From Desulfobulbaceae bacterium (lineage in GTDB: Bacteria > Desulfobacterota > Desulfobulbia > Desulfobulbales > Desulfocapsaceae), in assembly GCA_003249645.1 (NCBI GenBank), contig QKIH01000005.1:1-50270 (forward strand): DNA of 50,270 bases, written 5' to 3'. The notes beneath the pieces were generated by a model. That model worked only from the letters and a program-made list of their open reading frames with translations. It had not been told where the DNA came from and made no database searches. The position numbers and the translations under genes are program-made. Positions 26,838 through 34,925 of this stretch are shown here, in pieces. The number at the start of each line of letters is the position of its first letter. Position 1 is the first letter of the stretch.

Positions 26838-28229
26838 TTAGGCTGATTCGCCCGGCATATCAAACATCTTGCCTGGATTGAGGAGATTTTTCGGATCGAA
26901 CATTCTCTTGAAATCCTGAAGAATTTTGATTCCGGCTGCACCGATCTGATTTTCGAGATACGGTTTTTTCTCAAGACCGATGCCATGCTCGCCGGAAATT
27001 GTTCCGTCCAGATCAATGGCAAGCTGGAAAAGTTCATCCACAGCCTTATGACAGCGGGCCATTTCTTCTTTATCCTTCTGGTCAATGAGAAAGGTTGGGT
27101 GCAGGTTGCCGTCACCAGCATGACCGAAAATACCAACCTGGATATTGTATTTTTGGGCAATTGCAATAATACCGCGAACCATTTCAGGAAGCACAGATCG
27201 TTTAACGGTAGCATCTTCCAGGATCAGGTTCGGTCTAACCGAAGCAAGAGCGTTAAGGGCAACACGGCGTCCTGCAAAAAGCTTGTCACGCTCTTCTGTT
27301 GATTGAGCTATCTTAAAGTCCCGGCTGTTATTCTTCTCAACCTGGCTTTGCACGATTACCATCTCTGCCTTTGCAGAATGCTCTTCTCCGTCTGTCTCGA
27401 TCAGAAGCACAGCTTCTGCATCACGCGGCAGACCACAGTCCTTGAAATTCTGAATAGCATTCAGCGTTGCATTATCCATGAATTCCATGGTGGAAGGAGT
27501 CACACCTGCAGCAATGATGTCAGATACTGTCTGAGCGGCATCATCGAGCGTGTTGAAAATCGCCAGTGCAGACTCACGATGTTTCGGAATCGGCAGTAAA
27601 GCGAGGGTAACTTCTGTTATGATGCCAAGCAGCCCCTCGGAACCGACAAACATCAGTTCAGTATTAAATCCTGCCACATGCTTGACACATTTTGAACCAA
27701 GTTTGACAATATCTCCCTGAGGCAGAACCACCGTCAGCATCTTGACATAATCCTTGGTTACACCATATTTCAATCCGCGCAGACCGCCTGCATTCTCGGC
27801 CACGTTGCCGCCGATTGTGGAGAATGCCACAGAACCCGGATCCGGCGGATAGAAAAGACCTGCTTCAGCAGCAATCGGATCAATATCAGAGGTGGTCAGA
27901 CCGGCCTCAACACTGATTAATCTGTTCGCTGGATCAAACTCAATGACCTTGGTCATTCTGTCCATACACAAGACTATTCCTTTTTTCAGCGGAATAGAAC
28001 CGCCGGACAACCCACTGCCCTGCCCACGTGGAGTAACAGGAACTTCTACACGGTAAGCAAGTTTCATCAGCCGGCTTACCTGCTCAGTGGTGGTAGGGAA
28101 CACAACGGCTTCAGGCTCAACCTCCACCGGAGCAGCATCGTAGCTGTATGCAATCATATCTTCGCGATCGGTAAGAACGTTTGACTGGCCGAAGATGGTT
28201 ACCAGTTCATCAATGACAGCTTTTTCCAT
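26838..28229 (-). CDS. glcD: FAD-binding 2-hydroxyacid dehydrogenase (glycolate/D-lactate type, GlcD-like)
   Basis: 463 residues from the ATG at 28229, preferred to the one at 28259 because GGAG lies 9 bases upstream. The FAD-binding type 4 (PCMH) domain spans about 35-215: AVVFPTTTEQVSRLM, VTPRGQGSGLSGGSIP, the PPDPGSVAFSTIGGNVAENAGG pyrophosphate loop and GSEGLLGIITEVTL. The C-terminal FAD-oxidase cap has GIFGHAGDGNLHP and ends with SGEHGIGLEKKPYL, the catalytic-region signature of GlcD/Dld enzymes. It oxidises a 2-hydroxyacid to the 2-oxoacid, with the next gene as electron acceptor subunit. Upstream lies a leader with promoter and terminator, suggesting control by attenuation. Confidence 0.93.
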   Translation of the reverse strand: MEKAVIDELVTIFGQSNVLTDREDMIAYSYDAAPVEVEPEAVVFPTTTEQVSRLMKLAYRVEVPVTPRGQGSGLSGGSIPLKKGIVLCMDRMTKVIEFDPANRLISVEAGLTTSDIDPIAAEAGLFYPPDPGSVAFSTIGGNVAENAGGLRGLKYGVTKDYVKMLTVVLPQGDIVKLGSKCVKHVAGFNTELMFVGSEGLLGIITEVTLALLPIPKHRESALAIFNTLDDAAQTVSDIIAAGVTPSTMEFMDNATLNAIQNFKDCGLPRDAEAVLLIETDGEEHSAKAEMVIVQSQVEKNNSRDFKIAQSTEERDKLFAGRRVALNALASVRPNLILEDATVKRSVLPEMVRGIIAIAQKYNIQVGIFGHAGDGNLHPTFLIDQKDKEEMARCHKAVDELFQLAIDLDGTISGEHGIGLEKKPYLENQIGAAGIKILQDFKRMFDPKNLLNPGKMFDMPGESA

Positions 28230-28356
28230 ATATTTTTTCTCCATGAGCTGAATGGGCATCTGATGGTGAGCATTGACTTAAGGGTAAGTTTTTTTCCACC
28301 CCTTTTTAATCGGCGGTAAACTTCGAATGCTCCTGTTCCATCAGGACTTCAGCAAT

Positions 28357-28394
28357 AAAAAAAGCCGATACTGTACAGTCCCCCCGGTATCGGC
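28357..28394 (-). terminator. intrinsic terminator inside glcD leader
   Basis: On the minus strand GCCGATAC (28387-28394) pairs with GTATCGGC (28364-28371) across a 15-base loop and is followed directly by seven T (28357-28363). It lies about 70 bases downstream of a near-consensus promoter and 130 bases before the glcD start, so it could end a short RNA or act as an attenuator. Confidence 0.85.
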
Positions 28395-28457
28395 AATTGA
28401 GAAATCTTTTTTTCTTGTATTTACGAACCCTCAAGAACTTAGAAGTCCTTCAAACCT
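28357..28457 (-). ncRNA. candidate ~100-nt leader RNA or small RNA
   Basis: The promoter at 28464-28492 should start transcription near 28457, and the terminator at 28357 should end it, giving an RNA of about 100 bases with two hairpins (28433-28450 and the terminator stem) and a U-tail. No small coding frame stands out. Either a free small RNA or the cis-acting leader of glcD-glcF fits; I recognise no Rfam consensus. Confidence 0.5.
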
Positions 28458-28463
28458 GTGCCA

Positions 28464-28492
28464 ATAGTACGTAAAGCCATTTTTGTTGTCAA
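28464..28492 (-). promoter_or_regulatory. near-consensus sigma70 promoter
   Basis: On the minus strand, TTGACA (28487-28492), a 17-base spacer, then TACTAT (28464-28469). The -35 is a perfect match and the -10 matches at 4 or 5 of 6 bases. It points towards glcD. Confidence 0.75.
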
Positions 28493-28602
28493 CAGAAAAT
28501 GATGTTCAGATTCATGCCTTTGGTTTCCGGAGAGCCTTGATTAACTCTTTGATTTCGTGATCTTCCTAACTTTATCTGCAACTCTTAATAATTGTTAAGA
28601 AG

Positions 28603-29379
28603 CTATAAACGGAGTGTGATAAACGATGTCGGGCAGTCCTGACGTGCTATTTCAAAACGTGTTGATGGATAGCAATGCAGGGCAGATTCAATACCGGCAA
28701 AGGCAAACTGCGGCAGATTGTTGGCCTCACTGAGATGGGCGAGCACGACGTGGCTGAGATCGTCGTGATAAATGTCATTGAAAAAAGCAGTGGCATCATC
28801 ATTTGAAAGATGGCCGTGACTCGATTTCACCCGCTGCTGCACCATAAGCGGGTACGGCCCGTTCTTGAGCATTTCGAGATCATGATTGAATTCCAGCACA
28901 AGTCCGTGACAATCCTTTAGTCGTTGAGCCATCAAATGGGTTACCTTTCCGGTATCGGTACAATATCCCAGTCGTATATTGCCGGACTCAAGCACATAGC
29001 CGACAGGATCCTCTGTATCATGGGATACACGAAACGGTTTTACCGTAATATCTTTAACTGTAAAGGTCGATCCGGTATCAAAGAGCCTCATCTGCTCGAT
29101 TTTACCAAATTTCTTTTCAGCACCTTTTAATGTTCCCTCGTTGGCGTACACAGGAATTTTGCACTTTCTGGCCAGAACACCGACACCTGCAATATGGTCA
29201 TTGTGTTCGTGGGTTACCAGAATGGATTCAATCTGGTTCAACTCTTTCCCGATTAAAGCAAGTCGGGCGGCAATCTCTTTTCCGGAAAAACCGCAGTCAA
29301 TTAGCAGTGCCGTTTCATTTGATTCCACATAGACGGCATTTCCCTTACTGCCGCTGCCAAGCACACAAAAAGAGATCAT
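28603..29379 (-). CDS. metallo-beta-lactamase-fold hydrolase, WalJ/YycJ-like
   Basis: 258 residues. The metal-binding motif HxHxDH is at His57-His62 (THEHNDH), preceded by GSGSKGNAVYVE, typical of the YycJ/WalJ group. Later metal ligands are in FRVSHDTEDPVGY, YCTDTG and VVLAHLSEANN. B. subtilis YycJ (WalJ) is a probable exonuclease linked to DNA-end processing, so a nuclease is likely, acting in the cytoplasm. The first 4 bases overlap the end of dut, so translation is coupled to it. Confidence 0.9.
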   Translation of the reverse strand: MISFCVLGSGSKGNAVYVESNETALLIDCGFSGKEIAARLALIGKELNQIESILVTHEHNDHIAGVGVLARKCKIPVYANEGTLKGAEKKFGKIEQMRLFDTGSTFTVKDITVKPFRVSHDTEDPVGYVLESGNIRLGYCTDTGKVTHLMAQRLKDCHGLVLEFNHDLEMLKNGPYPLMVQQRVKSSHGHLSNDDATAFFNDIYHDDLSHVVLAHLSEANNLPQFAFAGIESALHCYPSTRFEIARQDCPTSFITLRL

Positions 29380-29837
29380 TTTACACCAGTATGCCCAAAG
29401 CCGCCTGCACCGCGTTCTGTCTCATCAAGACTATCACAGACAACAAAACAGGCCTGGACAACAGGAGCCAGAATCATCTGGGCAATTCGATCACCACGGG
29501 AAAAGGTGTAGCTTTTATCGCCAAGATTGATGATGCCGATCCGTATTTCCCCACGATAATCTGAATCGATGGTTCCCGGACTGTTTATTATGGTAATTCC
29601 GTGTTTTATAGCCAGACCGCTTCGCGGCCTCACCTGCACCTCATAACCCGGCGGGATGGCAAGACCGAAGCCGGTGGGAAAAAGCACCCTTTCTCCGGGT
29701 TTGACCGCCACATCTTCAGTTATAGAGATACGGACATCCATACCTGCCGACTGATCCGTTTCATACCTGGGCAGGGAGAAATCGCGTTCTGCTTCTTTAT
29801 CAAACCAGCAAAAAGCTACCGAAATTTTATTTTGCAT
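29376..29837 (-). CDS. dut: dUTP diphosphatase
   Basis: 153 residues, full length for trimeric dUTPase. All five motifs can be placed: motif 1 AGMDV at 31-35, motif 2 RPRSG at 70-74, motif 3 around NSPGTIDSDYRGE at 85-97 with the catalytic-water Asp91, motif 4 GDRIAQM at 115-121 and the Gly-rich motif 5 RGAGGFGHTG at 142-151. It hydrolyses dUTP to dUMP and PPi, keeping uracil out of DNA. It overlaps the walJ-like gene by 4 bases. The pnp terminator ends only 13 bases before its start codon, leaving no room for a separate promoter. Confidence 0.97.
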   Translation of the reverse strand: MQNKISVAFCWFDKEAERDFSLPRYETDQSAGMDVRISITEDVAVKPGERVLFPTGFGLAIPPGYEVQVRPRSGLAIKHGITIINSPGTIDSDYRGEIRIGIINLGDKSYTFSRGDRIAQMILAPVVQACFVVCDSLDETERGAGGFGHTGVK

Positions 29838-29850
29838 GAAATTTACCTAC

Positions 29851-29885
29851 AAAAAAAGCCGGCTCATTGCTGAGACGGCTTTTTA
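29851..29885. terminator. intrinsic terminator after pnp, bidirectional
   Basis: A 10-bp stem with one mismatch (29857-29866 with 29871-29880, loop TTGC) is flanked by seven A on the left and TTTT on the right. In the minus direction it follows pnp by about 25 bases and ends with seven T. It lies 14 bases upstream of dut. Confidence 0.88.
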
Positions 29886-29906
29886 TTTCAGACAGTCAGT
29901 GGGAAA

Positions 29907-31988
29907 TTACTCTTTTGGAAGAAGAGCCTTTCTACTGAGGCGGATACGTCCGCGGTTATCAACCTCAAGAACTTTTACCTCAAGCTCGTCACCTTCATTC
30001 ACCACATCGGTAACATTGGCAACACGCTTGTGATCAAGTTCAGAGATATGAACAAGACCGTCAGTGCCTGGAAGAATCTCCACAAAGGCTCCAAAATCCT
30101 TAATGGTCTTGACCTTACCTTTGTAAGTTGCACCAACCTCAACCTCGGCAGTGATCTCCTTGATGCGCTCAAGAAGAGCTGCACCAAGAATGCCGTTTGC
30201 GGTGAAGATTTTCACTACACCATCGTCATCAACTTCGATCTTCGCATCATATTCCGATGAAAGATCTTTGATGACTTTTCCGCCAGGGCCGATGATATCA
30301 CGGATCTTGTCCGGATTAATTTTGTGAACCATGTATTTCGGTGCAAACTGGCTGATATCTTCACGTGCCTCGGAGATGCCTTTCTGCATTTCACCGAGAA
30401 TGTGGAAACGACCGGCTTTTGCCTGGGCAAGAGCTTTGCCCATGATTTCACGATCAACACCATCGATCTTGATATCCATCTGCAGGGCGGTTACGCCATG
30501 TTCGGTGCCGACTACTTTAAAGTCCATATCACCAAGATGATCTTCATCACCGAGGATATCAGAAAGAATAACAACTTTGTCGCCTTCCTTGATAAGCCCC
30601 ATGGCAATACCGGAAACAGGATTTTTCACAGGAATACCTGCATCCATCATCGCCATGCTGCCGCCGCAGACACTGGCCATCGAAGAGGAACCGTTAGACT
30701 CAAGAATTTCAGAGACAACACGGATAGAGTAGGCAAATTCATCTTCTTTTGGAAGAACAGCGGTAAGCCCGCGCATGGCAAGAGTACCATGACCGATATC
30801 TCTTCTGGAAGGACCGCGCATCATCCTTGCTTCACCAACACAGTATGGAGGGAAGTTGTAATGGAGCATAAAACGCTGTGCTTCTTCGCCGTTCAAGGTC
30901 TCTACACGCAGTTTATCTCTTTCACTGCCAAGTGTTGCTGAAACAAGAGCCTGGGTCTCACCGCGGGTGAAAAGAGCAGAACCATGGGTTCTTGGAAGCA
31001 CACCGACTTCACAGCTGATCGGACGAATTTCGTCAACTTTACGACCATCGATGCGAATTTCTGCCTCAACAATCTTTGAACGCATAGCAGTCTTCTTGAT
31101 GCTGGAAAGAAGTTCACTAATCTCGCCTGCGTTTTCTCCTTCAGGATCAAGCTGCTCAAGCACACTCTGTTTGAGGCTGTCGTAAAGGCCTGCTCTCTCC
31201 TGCTTGTCAGCGGTTGAAACAACCTTGTCCATACCCTCGGAGGCAATCGCTGCGATTTTTGCTTTGAGCTCTTCATTGACTACAATCGGCTCAACAACTC
31301 GTTTTTCCTTACCGTTTGATTTCTGAAGATCCAGCTGAAGATCAATAAGCGGCTGAACCTGCTCATGAACATGGAAAATCGCGTCAAGGATGATATCTTC
31401 GCTGAGATTATCAGCCTGTCCCTCTACCATGACCACAGCTTCTCTTGTACAGGCAACAACCAGATCCATTCTGGAATTGACCAGCTCGTCACGGGTCGGG
31501 TTAAGAACGAATTCATCGTTGATATAAGCAATTCTGGCGCCAGCTACAGGTCCCTGGAAAGGAAGGTCAGAAATGGTAAGCGCACAGGATGCACCAACCA
31601 GGGCCAGCACATCAGGGTTGTTCTGCTGATCAGCACTCAGAACGGTGGCAATCACCTGGGTTTCAGCCTTATATGCGTCAGGAAACAGCGGGCGAAGCGG
31701 GCGATCGATAATTCTGCAGGTCAGTACCTCATGATCAGCCGGACGACCGATCTCACGACGGAAATAGTTGCCCGGAATACGACCGACTGATGCCAGTTTT
31801 TCCTGATACTCGATGGTCAGAGGGAAGAAGTCCGCATCTGGCCTGGACTCTTTTGCTCCAACAGCGGTAACCAGTACCATGGTATCACCGCAACTTACAA
31901 TGACCGACCCTGATGCCTGCTTGGCAAGCTTGCCGGTTTCGATGGAAATAGTTTTTCCACCGAGATCTGCTTCAACTTTTTTAAACAT
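29907..31988 (-). CDS. pnp: polyribonucleotide nucleotidyltransferase (PNPase)
   Basis: 693 residues, normal length. Two RNase PH-like domains (opening FKKVEADLGGKTISIETGKLAKQA; second with VGVLPRTHGSALFTRGETQALV) surround a helical linker. The GSSSMASVCGGSMAMMDAG segment belongs to the active site, followed by GEMQKGISEAREDI, the KH domain (KINPDKIRDIIGPGGKVIKDL) and a C-terminal S1 domain (GATYKGKVKTIKDFGAFVEILPGTDGLVHISEL). It degrades RNA 3' to 5' by phosphorolysis. GGAG lies 6 bases before the ATG. It sits downstream of rpsO as in many bacteria, with several hairpins between. Confidence 0.97.
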   Translation of the reverse strand: MFKKVEADLGGKTISIETGKLAKQASGSVIVSCGDTMVLVTAVGAKESRPDADFFPLTIEYQEKLASVGRIPGNYFRREIGRPADHEVLTCRIIDRPLRPLFPDAYKAETQVIATVLSADQQNNPDVLALVGASCALTISDLPFQGPVAGARIAYINDEFVLNPTRDELVNSRMDLVVACTREAVVMVEGQADNLSEDIILDAIFHVHEQVQPLIDLQLDLQKSNGKEKRVVEPIVVNEELKAKIAAIASEGMDKVVSTADKQERAGLYDSLKQSVLEQLDPEGENAGEISELLSSIKKTAMRSKIVEAEIRIDGRKVDEIRPISCEVGVLPRTHGSALFTRGETQALVSATLGSERDKLRVETLNGEEAQRFMLHYNFPPYCVGEARMMRGPSRRDIGHGTLAMRGLTAVLPKEDEFAYSIRVVSEILESNGSSSMASVCGGSMAMMDAGIPVKNPVSGIAMGLIKEGDKVVILSDILGDEDHLGDMDFKVVGTEHGVTALQMDIKIDGVDREIMGKALAQAKAGRFHILGEMQKGISEAREDISQFAPKYMVHKINPDKIRDIIGPGGKVIKDLSSEYDAKIEVDDDGVVKIFTANGILGAALLERIKEITAEVEVGATYKGKVKTIKDFGAFVEILPGTDGLVHISELDHKRVANVTDVVNEGDELEVKVLEVDNRGRIRLSRKALLPKE

Positions 31989-32110
31989 GTTTTCTCCGAA
32001 TGTTCAGCATCAGGGAAATGCCCAGCGCTCTATGCTTTGACCGGATTATCCACCAGCCCCGTATGCTTTTCTTTTCCGCTTTTCTTCTTTTAGACAGCGC
32101 CTTTTAAAGA

Positions 32111-32239
32111 TCTAAACTGTAGTTCAGACCCCGTTTTAATAACCGTTTTCAGAAACGATTATTAGATTTGAAGTACTGCAGCTGACAAAACAAAAATACC
32201 GCAGAGCAGGTTTATCGTATTGATAAACCCTGCCTGCGG
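32111..32239 (-). promoter_or_regulatory. rpsO-pnp spacer hairpins, probable processing and autoregulatory leader
   Basis: In minus-strand order: a long stem-loop (GCAGGTTTATC 32206-32216 with 32222-32233, extended outward by CCGCAG 32199-32204 with CTGCGG 32234-32239) followed by TATTTTTGTTTT. Then come CGTTT/AAACG (32144-32157) and TCTAAACT/AGTTCAGA (32111-32128). The first resembles the rpsO terminator; the others lie in the pnp leader. In E. coli this spacer is cut by RNase III and used for PNPase autoregulation. Confidence 0.6.
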
Positions 32240-32280
32240 CACATTGACCTGCAGAATTCCAGGAAGGATTAAACTGGTAA

Positions 32281-32550
32281 TTACTTACGAATACCAAGCT
32301 CTGCAATAAGTGTTCTGTACTTGTTAATGTCTTTGCTTTTCAGATAATCAAGCAGGCTTCTTCTCTGACCAACAAGTTTCAGCAGACCCTGACGGGAGTG
32401 ATGATCCTTATTATGGGTTTTGAAGTGCTCGGTCAGATAAAGGATACGATCGGTGAGAAGTGCAATCTGTACTTCTGGGGAACCGGTATCTTTATCGTGG
32501 GTTTTAAATTTCTCAATTATCTCGCTTTTCTTAACAGCTGACTGTGCCAT
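32281..32550 (-). CDS. rpsO: 30S ribosomal protein S15
   Basis: 89 residues from the ATG at 32550, the standard S15 length; AGGAG lies 7 bases upstream, so the nine-residue upstream extension is not used. The S15 pattern is clear: [29 protein letters not shown], then [30 protein letters not shown]. It binds the 16S rRNA three-way junction in the 30S platform. The region upstream (32551-32758) carries a 7-bp hairpin, in a place where S15 proteins often bind their own message. Confidence 0.97.
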   Translation of the reverse strand: MAQSAVKKSEIIEKFKTHDKDTGSPEVQIALLTDRILYLTEHFKTHNKDHHSRQGLLKLVGQRRSLLDYLKSKDINKYRTLIAELGIRK

Positions 32551-32695
32551 GTAATTCTCCTGAAACTGTATATTCAATTCATTATTGTTTAATTAATAAT
32601 CAGTTTGTTGTTCATTTCATCCGATAATTTTACGTTCAGATCAAACGTAGCTTTGGCGAAAGCGTCTAATACACTGAAATGATTAACAATACTGA

Positions 32696-32719
32696 ATTGT
32701 CCATTACATTACGGACAAT
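32696..32719. repeat. short inverted repeat in rpsO leader
   Basis: ATTGTCC (32696-32702) and GGACAAT (32713-32719) form a 7-bp stem with a 10-base loop between truB and rpsO. There is no T-run, so it is not a simple terminator; an S15-binding or processing element is possible. Confidence 0.4.
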
Positions 32720-32758
32720 AAAGCAACTACTTATCCCTATCCTAGCAATTTAACGATA

Positions 32759-33508
32759 TTATTGCAATAGATTAGAAACCTTTTCCACCGTTAACCTTTG
32801 AGAAAGTACAGTGGTCAGGGCGTCACTTTCACGTAACGTGTCCCCTTGTACAGCATTTTCAACAGAAAAGCACCCGATTTTTGTCCTGCGAAGCTCAGTT
32901 AAATAGGCGCCACACCCTAACGCCCTGCCAATATCATGGCCAAGCGTCCGAATATAGGTGCCTTTACTGCACTTTACACGAATCCGTAACTCTGCGGTTT
33001 TTCCTGTAATTTCTTTTCTGCGATCAAGCCATTCCAACTCGTAGATGGTTATAGCTCTGGCTTCTTTCTCAATTTTTATCCCCTTTCGGGCATAATGATA
33101 CAAAGGTTTTCCTCGATGCTTCAAGGCAGAATAGGCAGGCGGCACCTGCATCTGCTCCCCTATAAATTTTTCTAGAACCTGATCAATCTCGCTCTCTGTC
33201 AGCAGGCCTACATCTTTCTCAGCTGTGACCTCTCCTTCCGGATCATGAGTTTCTGTCTCTTTACCAAGACAAAGCGTCGCGATATACTCTTTTTCGGCAT
33301 CCATGAATGAAGATATCATTCTAGTCGCCTTTCTGCCTGCGCAGATAATCAGCAGCCCTGTTGCAAAAGGGTCAAGCGTGCCTGCATGGCCTACCTTTTT
33401 GATACCAAGCACGCGACGAAGCCCTGCCACCATATTAAACGAGGAGGCACCGACTGGCTTGTCGATAAGGAACACACCCGCCTCAAAATCTTCTTTTTCA
33501 ACCATCAT
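32759..33508 (-). CDS. truB: tRNA pseudouridine(55) synthase
   Basis: 249 residues. The opening GVFLIDKPVGASSF and the catalytic motif GHAGTLDPFATGLLII with the nucleophilic Asp identify TruB. KEYIATLCLGKETETHDPEG, the PPAYSALKHRGKPLYHYARKG segment and KCSKGTYIRTLGHDIG complete the family pattern. It makes pseudouridine at position 55 in the T-loop of tRNAs. The gene lies 24 bases after nrnA in the ylxR-infB-rbfA-nrnA-truB-rpsO order common in bacteria. The first two codons are both ATG and the start between them is open; no strong ribosome-binding site is seen. Confidence 0.97.
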   Translation of the reverse strand: MMVEKEDFEAGVFLIDKPVGASSFNMVAGLRRVLGIKKVGHAGTLDPFATGLLIICAGRKATRMISSFMDAEKEYIATLCLGKETETHDPEGEVTAEKDVGLLTESEIDQVLEKFIGEQMQVPPAYSALKHRGKPLYHYARKGIKIEKEARAITIYELEWLDRRKEITGKTAELRIRVKCSKGTYIRTLGHDIGRALGCGAYLTELRRTKIGCFSVENAVQGDTLRESDALTTVLSQRLTVEKVSNLLQ

Positions 33509-33532
33509 AGAACAGAAGGAAATCAGATTATC

Positions 33533-34537
33533 TTAAAAGAATTCCTGGTGGAGAGCGGCAAGAACATCGGTTCTGACTTCCGCCAGTTTTTTGTCGTTCA
33601 TACGAAAACCGGCAGCATTACGGTGTCCACCGCCGCTAAAGTTTTTCGCAACCCTGGTGACATCATAATCACCTTTTGAACGAAGACTGACAGAAATCAT
33701 CTCATTTTTGCCTTCTTTGATAAAAGCGACGACATTAACAGACTTCAATGCCCTGGGGAAATCGACAAAACCTTCTACATCCTGGTACGAAGCACCAGAT
33801 TTTTCTATCATTTCCTTACTGGCGACAATAAGCGCCAGCTGATCATCGGCATGAAGCTCAAGGCTTGACAGAACAAGCTCCATCAGCTTCAACCGCTCTT
33901 TGGTATAGTTGTCGTACACCCTTGTGGCAACGATATCCGGTTCAACTCCCAGAGCAAGCAGGTTTGACGCAATCTGCATGGTTCTGGCAGTAGTACATTT
34001 ATATCTGAACGAACCTGTATCGGTGGAGATGGCAACATAGAGATCAAATGCAGCATTATAGCTAAGCGTCACCCCGAGTGCTTCTGACAATTCAAAAAGC
34101 ATTTCCCCGGTTGATGAGCAGGCCGGTTCAACCCATCGATAATCCCCGAATTTTCTATGCGAACAGTGATGATCAATAACCAGAAAAGGTTTGTTGTTCA
34201 TCAGGTCAACTGAATGGTCACCAAGACGGGCAACTTCGCCACAATCAAGAGCAATAGTCACCGGTGGCTCATCCGCCGTGGCGATAAAATCGAAAAGAGC
34301 ATCTAGATCATGGCTGACCTTGTCGCAATCTGGAAGAAAATCGAGCAGATGACTTACAGGAGCCTCGGTGTAGCTGAACACCGACTTTCCCATAGCACGA
34401 AGAATGTCAGCAAGAGCAAAAAGCGACCCGAGCGCATCACCATCAGGATGCACATGGGTTAACAGAACAAAATTTTTGTGCTGTTGAACCAGCTGTACAA
34501 TTTGTTCAGGGACTCTATTGCTCGTTTTTTCGCTCAT
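33533..34537 (-). CDS. nrnA: DHH/DHHA1 phosphoesterase, NrnA-type oligoribonuclease/pAp phosphatase
   Basis: 334 residues from the ATG at 34537, where AGGAA is correctly spaced; the longer frame to 34594 lies entirely inside rbfA. The DHH domain has THVHPDGDALGS, ALDCGEVAR and IDHHCSHRKFGD, all metal ligands. SSTGEMLFEL and the C-terminal DHHA1 motif FSGGGHRNAAGFRM follow. NrnA degrades short RNA (nanoRNA) and dephosphorylates 3'-phosphoadenosine 5'-phosphate. The start overlaps the end of rbfA by 23 bases, coupling the two. Confidence 0.95.
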   Translation of the reverse strand: MSEKTSNRVPEQIVQLVQQHKNFVLLTHVHPDGDALGSLFALADILRAMGKSVFSYTEAPVSHLLDFLPDCDKVSHDLDALFDFIATADEPPVTIALDCGEVARLGDHSVDLMNNKPFLVIDHHCSHRKFGDYRWVEPACSSTGEMLFELSEALGVTLSYNAAFDLYVAISTDTGSFRYKCTTARTMQIASNLLALGVEPDIVATRVYDNYTKERLKLMELVLSSLELHADDQLALIVASKEMIEKSGASYQDVEGFVDFPRALKSVNVVAFIKEGKNEMISVSLRSKGDYDVTRVAKNFSGGGHRNAAGFRMNDKKLAEVRTDVLAALHQEFF

Positions 34538-34925
34538 CAGATATTTCCTGAAACAGATCCTCAAGCTCTCTGACCTTATCGGCCTTGTCATCATAGCGAA
34601 ACATCAGTTCAGGGGTATACCGCATATTCATCGTCTTTGCCAGATGACTTCTCATGAAGCCCTTTGCTTTATCAAGACTTTTCTGAACCTGCCCCCTGTT
34701 TTTCGCTCCTTCAAAAATAGTATAAAAAATCCGAGCAAGTTTCAAATCATCTGTTACTTCAACCCGAGAAATCGATACATTACTCAATTTCTGATCACGA
34801 ACCGTACTTATCAGAAGAATAGAGAGTTCATTCTTGATCACATCTGCAACTTTGACCGCACGCTTTACAGTCGTGCGGCCAAGGCCGATAGAATCAAGCG
34901 TCTCTCTGGGATCCCACGCTGTCAT
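34515..34925 (-). CDS. rbfA: ribosome-binding factor A
   Basis: 136 residues. The KH-like RbfA fold is recognisable from RAVKVADVIKNELSILLI, the VSISRVEVTDDLKLARIFYT strand pair and MNMRYTPELMFRYDD near the C-terminus. It binds the 30S subunit and helps 16S rRNA 5'-end maturation. Its ATG overlaps the infB stop as TAATG, and its own end overlaps nrnA, so it is translated as part of a continuous message. An N-terminal stretch of about 15 residues before the usual family start is present. Confidence 0.94.
   Translation of the reverse strand: MTAWDPRETLDSIGLGRTTVKRAVKVADVIKNELSILLISTVRDQKLSNVSISRVEVTDDLKLARIFYTIFEGAKNRGQVQKSLDKAKGFMRSHLAKTMNMRYTPELMFRYDDKADKVRELEDLFQEISDERKNEQ

Larger units (their letters stand above)
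28230..28602 (-). other. intergenic region between walJ-like and glcD genes
   Basis: 373 bases carrying, in minus-strand order, an AT-rich imperfect palindrome (28583-28600), a near-consensus sigma70 promoter (28464-28492), a leader hairpin (28433-28450), an intrinsic terminator (28357-28394) and about 100 further bases before glcD. The octamer GAAGTCCT at 28442-28449 is complementary to AGGACTTC at 28343-28350 on the other side of the terminator. Confidence 0.7.

Noticed and set aside
30324..30941. 205-codon plus-strand frame opposite pnp
   Set aside because: Antisense shadow of PNPase, rich in His/Asn/Phe with no family resemblance.
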